Source: Catellatospora sichuanensis | GTDB lineage: Bacteria > Actinomycetota > Actinomycetes > Mycobacteriales > Micromonosporaceae | Assembly (NCBI RefSeq): GCF_007483665.1 | Contig: NZ_ML660187.1 | Span: 186,001-250,000 of the forward strand | Length of the DNA: 64,000 nucleotides | Direction of reading: 5' to 3' | Shown here: one piece after another, positions 59,341-64,000 of the stretch | Numbering within the stretch: position 1 is the first letter of the stretch | How the letters are laid out: the number at the start of each line of letters is the position of its first letter | The notes under the pieces: generated by a model | The model's input: the letters and a program-made list of their open reading frames with translations, nothing else | Database searches by the model: none | Told to the model about the DNA's origin: nothing | Program-made: the position numbers and the translations under genes

Positions 59341-60816
59341 TCAGCCCACGGGCCAGGTGTGCACCGGTTCATTGGTGCGCTGGTGCTCGGCATACCGGCC
59401 GACCATGGCACGCAACGCCGCGGGCCGGGTCGCGCCGGCCGCCTCCAGCGCACGCACCGTGGCCACCTGCCAGGTGGAACCGTTCTGCCCGGTGACGCAG
59501 CGCTGCTCGATGATGCCGAGCAGGCGATCCCGGTGCGCCGGGTCGACGCCGAAGCGGTCGAGGCCTTCGGCGGCCCGCGGCAGCAGCATCTCCAGCACCA
59601 GATCGGTCACCCGGATCTCGCCGAGCCGCGGCCACCAGACCGGCGCGACGATGCCCCGGCGGGCGGCGGCGTGGAAGTTGTCCTGCGCCACGCTGAAGGG
59701 CAGCTGCGTCCAGAGCGGACGGTCCTCCTCCACCAGCGCGCGTACGAGACCGAAGTAGAGAGCCCCGTTGGCCAGCATGTCGACCACGGTCGGCCCCGCA
59801 GGCAGCACCCGGTTCTCCACCCGCAGGTGCGGGCGGCCGCCCATGATGTCGTAGACCGGCCGGTTCCAGCGGTAGACGGTGCCGTTGTGCAGCCGCAGCT
59901 CGCCCAGCCGGGGCACCCCGCCGTCGCGCAGCACGGTCAGCGGGTCCTCCTCCTCGGCGATCGGCAGCAGCGGAGGGAAGTAGCGGACGTTCTCCTCGAA
60001 CAGGTCGAAGATCGAGGTGACCCAGCGCTCACCGAACCAGACCCGGGGGCGTACGCCCTGGGCCTTCAACTCGTCGGGGCGGGTGTCGGTGGCCTGCTCG
60101 AACAGCGCGATCCGGGTCTCCGACCACAACTGGTGGCCGAACAGGTACGGCGAGTTGGCGCCGACCGCGACCTGCACCCCGGCGATGACCTGCGAGGCGT
60201 TCCAGTACGCGGCGAATTCCGCGGGCGACACCTGCAGGTGGAACTGCAGGCTGGTGCACGCGGCCTCGGGCGCGATGGAGTCGGTGCGGATGCGCAACCG
60301 GTCCGCTCCCCTGATGTCGACGCCGATCTGCTCGCCGCGGGCGGCCAGGATCTCCTCGTTGAGCGAGCGGTAGCGCCCGTTGACGGAGAGGTTCTCGGTG
60401 ACCGTGTGGTCGGTGGTGAGCGTCGGCAGGATGCCGATGGTGAGCAGCGCCGCGTCGTGCTTGCGGGCGTGTGCGTCCGCGCGGCGCAGGCTCTCGATGA
60501 TCTGCTGCTCGTACTGGACCAGCCCGTCACCCGAGATGAGTCGCGGCGGAACGTTCAGCTCCAGATTGAACCGTCCGAGTTCGGTCTGGAACTGGGGATC
60601 GGCCAGGTCGCGCAGGACCTCCTCGTTCACCATCGTCGGCAGGTGCTCGGCGTCGACCAGGTTCAGCTCGATCTCCAGCCCGGTGGTCGGGTGGTCGGCA
60701 TCGAAGCTGAAGTCGTTGAGCATCAACGCGAACACGTCCAGGCAGCGCCTGACCTTCTGGCGGTAGTGCTCCCGTTCCTGGCGGCTGAACGTCTGCAGCG
60801 AAACGTCCTTGCCCAT
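59341..60816 (-). CDS. Glutamate-cysteine ligase family protein (GCS2)
   Basis: A 491-residue carboxylate-amine ligase of the GCS2 family (PF04107-type). Signature segments are TGLEIELNLVD near residue 45 (metal-binding Glu pair), LGRFNLELNVPP, TSLQFHLQVSPAEFAAYWNA and RPHLRVENRVLPAG. Some members make gamma-glutamylcysteine (for example EgtA in ergothioneine synthesis); others join different amines. No ergothioneine genes are nearby, so the product is uncertain. ATG set by GGAGGG upstream. Divergent from a MarR regulator. Confidence 0.88.
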   Translation of the reverse strand: MGKDVSLQTFSRQEREHYRQKVRRCLDVFALMLNDFSFDADHPTTGLEIELNLVDAEHLPTMVNEEVLRDLADPQFQTELGRFNLELNVPPRLISGDGLVQYEQQIIESLRRADAHARKHDAALLTIGILPTLTTDHTVTENLSVNGRYRSLNEEILAARGEQIGVDIRGADRLRIRTDSIAPEAACTSLQFHLQVSPAEFAAYWNASQVIAGVQVAVGANSPYLFGHQLWSETRIALFEQATDTRPDELKAQGVRPRVWFGERWVTSIFDLFEENVRYFPPLLPIAEEEDPLTVLRDGGVPRLGELRLHNGTVYRWNRPVYDIMGGRPHLRVENRVLPAGPTVVDMLANGALYFGLVRALVEEDRPLWTQLPFSVAQDNFHAAARRGIVAPVWWPRLGEIRVTDLVLEMLLPRAAEGLDRFGVDPAHRDRLLGIIEQRCVTGQNGSTWQVATVRALEAAGATRPAALRAMVGRYAEHQRTNEPVHTWPVG

Positions 60817-60844
60817 GAGCCCTCCCCGACGCACGGTCACCAAA

Positions 60845-60899
60845 CGAACCCTCAGAGTACGGTTCGCGGGCGACAGTCGTATCGGGTGGTCGTCCCGAT
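60845..60899. promoter_or_regulatory. Inverted repeats in the ligase-MarR intergenic region
   Basis: CGAACC-N10-GGTTCG (60845-60866) and ATCGGG-N7-CCCGAT (60881-60899). Either could be the MarR operator controlling both divergent genes. Confidence 0.45.
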
Positions 60900-60943
60900 T
60901 GGCACACCCGTCGTCCCACTCTGCGGGAAACGAAGGGCAACAA

Positions 60944-61444
60944 ATGTGCTATCTCTCCATATACGATGCGCAAATGGAGCTACTCGAGGATTCGAGGCTC
61001 ACCGCCATGGGCCTTTTGACAGAGGCGTACACCAGCCTCAACACCCTCTGCGCGGAGCATCTCGCCGCGCACGGCCTGGCACCTGTCGAGTTCGAAGTGC
61101 TGCTGCGGCTGGCCCGCTCGCCTGCACGACGGCTGCGCATGACCGACCTTTCCCGACAGACCTCCATGAGCACGAGCGGGGTGACCCGCATGATCGACAG
61201 GCTCGAGCGGGAGGCCCTGGTCTGCCGGGTGCCCTGCGACATCGACCGGCGCAGCTCGTACGCCGCACTCACCAGCAAAGGCCTGGCCCGCCTGCAGGAG
61301 ACCGTCCCCGGCCACTTGGAACTGATTGACGAATGGCTCATCGGCCCACTTACCCAGCGCCAACTGCAGGGCCTGCTCGTCGGCCTGCGCGTGGTGCGAG
61401 ACGCGGTCCGCCCGGAGGCGACCGCGGGCGTCCATGACCGGTGA
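60944..61444 (+). CDS. MarR-family transcriptional regulator
   Basis: A 166-residue winged-helix regulator. The DNA-binding part has FEVLLRLARSPARRLRMTDL, STSGVTRMIDRLEREALVCR and the wing DIDRRSSYAALTSKG (usual form D.RR....LT..G). ATG chosen because GAAGGG lies about 7 bases upstream; other in-frame Met codons follow. It probably regulates itself and the divergent ligase gene; the ligand is unknown. Confidence 0.92.
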   Translation: MCYLSIYDAQMELLEDSRLTAMGLLTEAYTSLNTLCAEHLAAHGLAPVEFEVLLRLARSPARRLRMTDLSRQTSMSTSGVTRMIDRLEREALVCRVPCDIDRRSSYAALTSKGLARLQETVPGHLELIDEWLIGPLTQRQLQGLLVGLRVVRDAVRPEATAGVHDR

Positions 61445-61800
61445 CGACCCTGGGAGGCGGCGTTCAGCTGCCGCTGCGGCAGAACCGGCGGCAGAAGTGC
61501 CGAGCTCTGGCCAGAAAGGACGGTTAAAGCCCCGAATCGGGTGAACCGGGCTGCTAGCGTCATGGCCCTGTGGGAGGACGGCCAGGCCGGCCTTCTCACG
61601 GGGGCTGCATCGGCGCGGGCGGAGACGGCGGGGGGCGCGGTTTGCCACGGCGGGCCGCGGAGGGACATCATCCGTCGGGGGGCCGCCCGCGCCGAACCCA
61701 GCGCCTCGAAGCGGCCGCTCGGCGTCATCCGGAGCACAGCGCAGGATGACACCGGTTGAATCCGCGTAGCGGGATCCGCGTGGCCCGCCCACACCGGCTT
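61445..61800. other. Intergenic region downstream of the MarR gene
   Basis: 356 bases between convergent genes. An open frame of about 65 codons from an ATG at 61561 has a TAGCGT box upstream, but its codon use and composition are unconvincing. I see no RNA gene or clear terminator. Confidence 0.4.
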
Positions 61801-64000
61801 TCAGAGGTTGCTGAGCAGTCCCAGCGCGTGCGGCGTCAGCGAGATGCCCGTGCTGTCCCGCAGCTCGTAGAGCCGGGTCACCACCTCCGCCGGCTCGTCG
61901 CTGGTCGCCGCCAGCCCCACGAGTGCCTCCATCATGTCCCGCCGGTCGTTGAGGCCGCTGGTCAGCCGCGCCGCAGCCGCGAACCAGGAGGCCGCCAGCG
62001 TGCGATGACCCCGCTGCCAGGCCACCGTCGCCTCGATCATCGCGCAGTGCCAGTCCTCCTCGGGCTCGGTCGCACCGGGCACGTCCACCCCCGGGCCGGG
62101 CTCCTCCAGCAGCACCGCACGGATGTCGGACAGCGTCTTCTCCGCCTCCTCCAGCCGACCGCCCTGCGCGTACGCCAGACCCACCACACCCACCAGCCGC
62201 CGGCGCTCGCCCGGATTGCCGACCTCGGCCAGCATCTCCGCGGCCTGCAGCCCCACCCGCACCGCCTCGTCGTAGCGGCCGTCCAAGCGCAGCACCTCGG
62301 CCAGGTTGGCCCGCGCCAGCGCGCGCAGCTTGTGCTCGCCGGACCGCGCCGACAGCCGGTCCACCGCGGCCAGCCGCCGCTGGGCCGCGGCGAGGTCGGC
62401 CTCGCGCAGGTCGTGCCAGATCAGGTTGTGCTGGGCCACGGCCATGTCGTCGACCCGGCCGGTGCGGGTGGCCAGCGCCAAGGTCGCTTCACCGTGGCGA
62501 CGGGCGTCGTCGTACTCCCCCGCGCTCTGGTGCACGACCTGCAGCACGGCACGCGCCGCGAGCTCCCCGGTCACGTCGCCCACCAGGAGGAACGCCGCCA
62601 GCGCGGCCTCACCCCGGGCGAGTTCCGCCCGGCCTGCGCCGTGCTCGGCCGCGAGCTGCACCACGCCCAGGTTCGCCCAGGCGCGCACGATCGGGTCGGC
62701 GTCGGCGGTGCGCGGGTCGTCGAGCAGCCGCAGCAACCACTGCCTGCCCTGCTGGTCCCGGCCGCGGAAACGCCACCAGCGGGGCAGCTTCGACGCCAGG
62801 CACAGCGCGGTGTGCGGGTCGTGCTCGGCGGCGTGGGCCAGCGCCGCCCACAGGTCGCTGGCCACGTCGTCGAGCCGGGCCACCGCCGCGGCCAGCGTGG
62901 ACCCCACCATCGTCGGGGCGGTGCGGGCCGCGAACCGGGCGAAGACCACGCCGTGCTGCCGGCGTGCCTCGGCCAGCTCACCGGCCACCTCAGCCTGCTC
63001 GGTGGCGTACTCCTTCACCACGTCCAGCAGCACGAAGCGGAACGCGCCGGAGCCGCGCACCTGCACCAGGCCCAGTTCCACCAGCCGCTCCAGCACCGGC
63101 ACCACGTCGACCTGCGGGCCAAGCAGGTCCTCGGCCAGCTCGACCGACCAGCGGTAGCCGAACACGGCCAGCCGTCGCAGCGCCTCCCGCTGCGCGGGCT
63201 CCAGCAGGCGGTAACTGGCCGTCACCACATCGCGCAGGGTCACCACCGGCGGCGAGGCCGCGACGTCGGCGCTGCCCAGCTCCAGCAGCCGGTTGCCGTA
63301 CCGGGCCAGCATCTCCGCCGGATCGAGCACCCGGCCCCGGGCTGCGGCCAGCTCGATGGCCAGCGGCAGTCCGCCCAGCCGGCGTACGAGCGTGACCAGT
63401 GCCTCCACCTCGACATCGGCCGACGACCGGCGCACCTGCCGCCACCGGGCCAGAAACAGCGCGCTCGCCGGATGCCGCTCGGCCTCGCCCAGCGAGCGCG
63501 TCCCGGCCGGGGGCAGCGCCAGCGGTCCCAGCGGCCACACGTGCTCGCCCGCGGGGCCCAGCGGGGCCCGTGCCGAGGCCAGCACGCGCAACGCCGGCGC
63601 GACAGCCACCAGTTCGGCCAGCACCGTCCGGAAGGCGTCCGGCGAGCGGTCCACCGCGTCCACCATGAGCAGCACCGGCTGCTCGAGCCGGGTGGGCAGA
63701 TCGGCCGGGCGGCTCACCTCCAGCACCGCGCAGACCACCTCGCGGATGTCCGTGACGGTGTCCCCGGCCGCGACGCTGATCGCGTGCACGCCCGTCGGGA
63801 ACTGCGGCTGTGCCTGATGCGCCACGCTCAGCGCGAGCGCGCTCTTGCCCACCCCGGCCAGGCCCACCAGCGTGGTGAGCCCGGGCCGGCCGGCGAGATG
63901 GGCGATCAGAGCCGCGGACTCCTCGGCGCGGCCGTACAGCTCCGGCGGGGCGGGCAGGGTGAACGCGGGCCGGATGGGCGCGGACGGCTGGGGCGCCTGG
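61801..64000 (-). CDS. NB-ARC/TPR regulator, AfsR/SARP-like (5' end outside window)
   Basis: The visible 732 residues cover the C-terminal part of a large signal-transduction ATPase. A P-loop (LVGLAGVGKSALALSV) with Walker B (PVLLMVDAVD) starts an NB-ARC-type ATPase. A winged-helix-like segment (REALRRLAVFGYRWSVELAE) and a long TPR-like helical repeat region extend to the end. In actinobacteria such proteins usually carry an N-terminal SARP (OmpR-like plus BTAD) or other DNA-binding domain, which would lie beyond position 64000. Likely a transcriptional activator of secondary metabolism or development; target unknown. Confidence 0.85.
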   Translation of the reverse strand, partial: QAPQPSAPIRPAFTLPAPPELYGRAEESAALIAHLAGRPGLTTLVGLAGVGKSALALSVAHQAQPQFPTGVHAISVAAGDTVTDIREVVCAVLEVSRPADLPTRLEQPVLLMVDAVDRSPDAFRTVLAELVAVAPALRVLASARAPLGPAGEHVWPLGPLALPPAGTRSLGEAERHPASALFLARWRQVRRSSADVEVEALVTLVRRLGGLPLAIELAAARGRVLDPAEMLARYGNRLLELGSADVAASPPVVTLRDVVTASYRLLEPAQREALRRLAVFGYRWSVELAEDLLGPQVDVVPVLERLVELGLVQVRGSGAFRFVLLDVVKEYATEQAEVAGELAEARRQHGVVFARFAARTAPTMVGSTLAAAVARLDDVASDLWAALAHAAEHDPHTALCLASKLPRWWRFRGRDQQGRQWLLRLLDDPRTADADPIVRAWANLGVVQLAAEHGAGRAELARGEAALAAFLLVGDVTGELAARAVLQVVHQSAGEYDDARRHGEATLALATRTGRVDDMAVAQHNLIWHDLREADLAAAQRRLAAVDRLSARSGEHKLRALARANLAEVLRLDGRYDEAVRVGLQAAEMLAEVGNPGERRRLVGVVGLAYAQGGRLEEAEKTLSDIRAVLLEEPGPGVDVPGATEPEEDWHCAMIEATVAWQRGHRTLAASWFAAAARLTSGLNDRRDMMEALVGLAATSDEPAEVVTRLYELRDSTGISLTPHALGLLSNL

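Noticed and set aside
61561-61759. 65-codon frame with a TAGCGT box upstream
   Set aside because: Residue content (Arg/Gly/Ala-rich, no hydrophobic core) and codon positions do not look like a gene.

Overview
The window is a 64 kb piece of a high-GC actinobacterial chromosome. The gene set points to the Micromonosporaceae or close relatives: a class E sortase, trpG and pknB side by side, the complete fhaA-fhaB-pstP-rodA-pbpA-pknA-pknB operon, crgA, XRE/DUF397 pairs, and many GTG starts and leaderless promoters. No species can be named from the sequence. The kinase/cell-shape cluster with crgA normally lies close to oriC in actinobacteria, so this is probably origin-proximal, but no oriC or dnaA is present. 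I see no prophage, transposon or CRISPR array.

Left part (1-15.7 kb): a partial dcd gene (dCTP deaminase); a pyridoxamine-oxidase-fold gene under a perfect LexA box; tRNA-Gly(CCC); a secreted polysaccharide deacetylase; a TetR/thioesterase pair; then the most unusual locus. On the minus strand, E1alpha and E1beta subunits of a 2-oxoacid dehydrogenase are translationally coupled to a chimeric protein. That protein has the lipoyl and subunit-binding domains of an E2, but the E2 catalytic core is replaced by a PglD/NeuD-type sugar acyltransferase. Divergent from it run a membrane-anchored deacetylase, a glycosyltransferase with a coiled-coil insertion, a Gfo/Idh/MocA oxidoreductase and a DegT aminotransferase. 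Together they look like a pathway for an N-acylated amino sugar whose acyl group is made in situ from a 2-oxo acid. Next comes an NAD-kinase-like / SPFH gene pair divergent from an NrtR-like Nudix regulator, with a near-perfect operator between them.

Middle part (15.7-38.5 kb): a cell-wall hydrolase island (two NlpC/P60 proteins, a LamG-type protein and a transglycosylase-like/amidase fusion); two CorC/CNNM proteins; an EtfD-type membrane Fe-S oxidoreductase; crgA; DUF881-sortase E-small membrane protein-trpG; the seven-gene kinase/FHA/phosphatase/elongation operon; and tRNA-Leu(CAG).

Right part (38.5-64 kb): a MacB-like ABC efflux cassette with its own lipoprotein, divergent from an OmpR-type two-component system; a sigma factor overlapping a membrane sensor gene; a modular secreted Ig-like protein; an epimerase plus WecG/TagA glycosyltransferase pair; an XRE/DUF397 module; two accessory PASTA membrane proteins; a CapA-like phosphoesterase; a glutamate-cysteine-ligase-family enzyme divergent from a MarR regulator; and the 3' portion of a large NB-ARC/TPR regulator running off the end.

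Themes running across loci are cell-envelope synthesis and its Ser/Thr-kinase control, a short T-x-x-L-P motif repeated in the cytoplasmic tails of three unrelated membrane proteins, and three copies of a 61-bp hairpin element in intergenic gaps.
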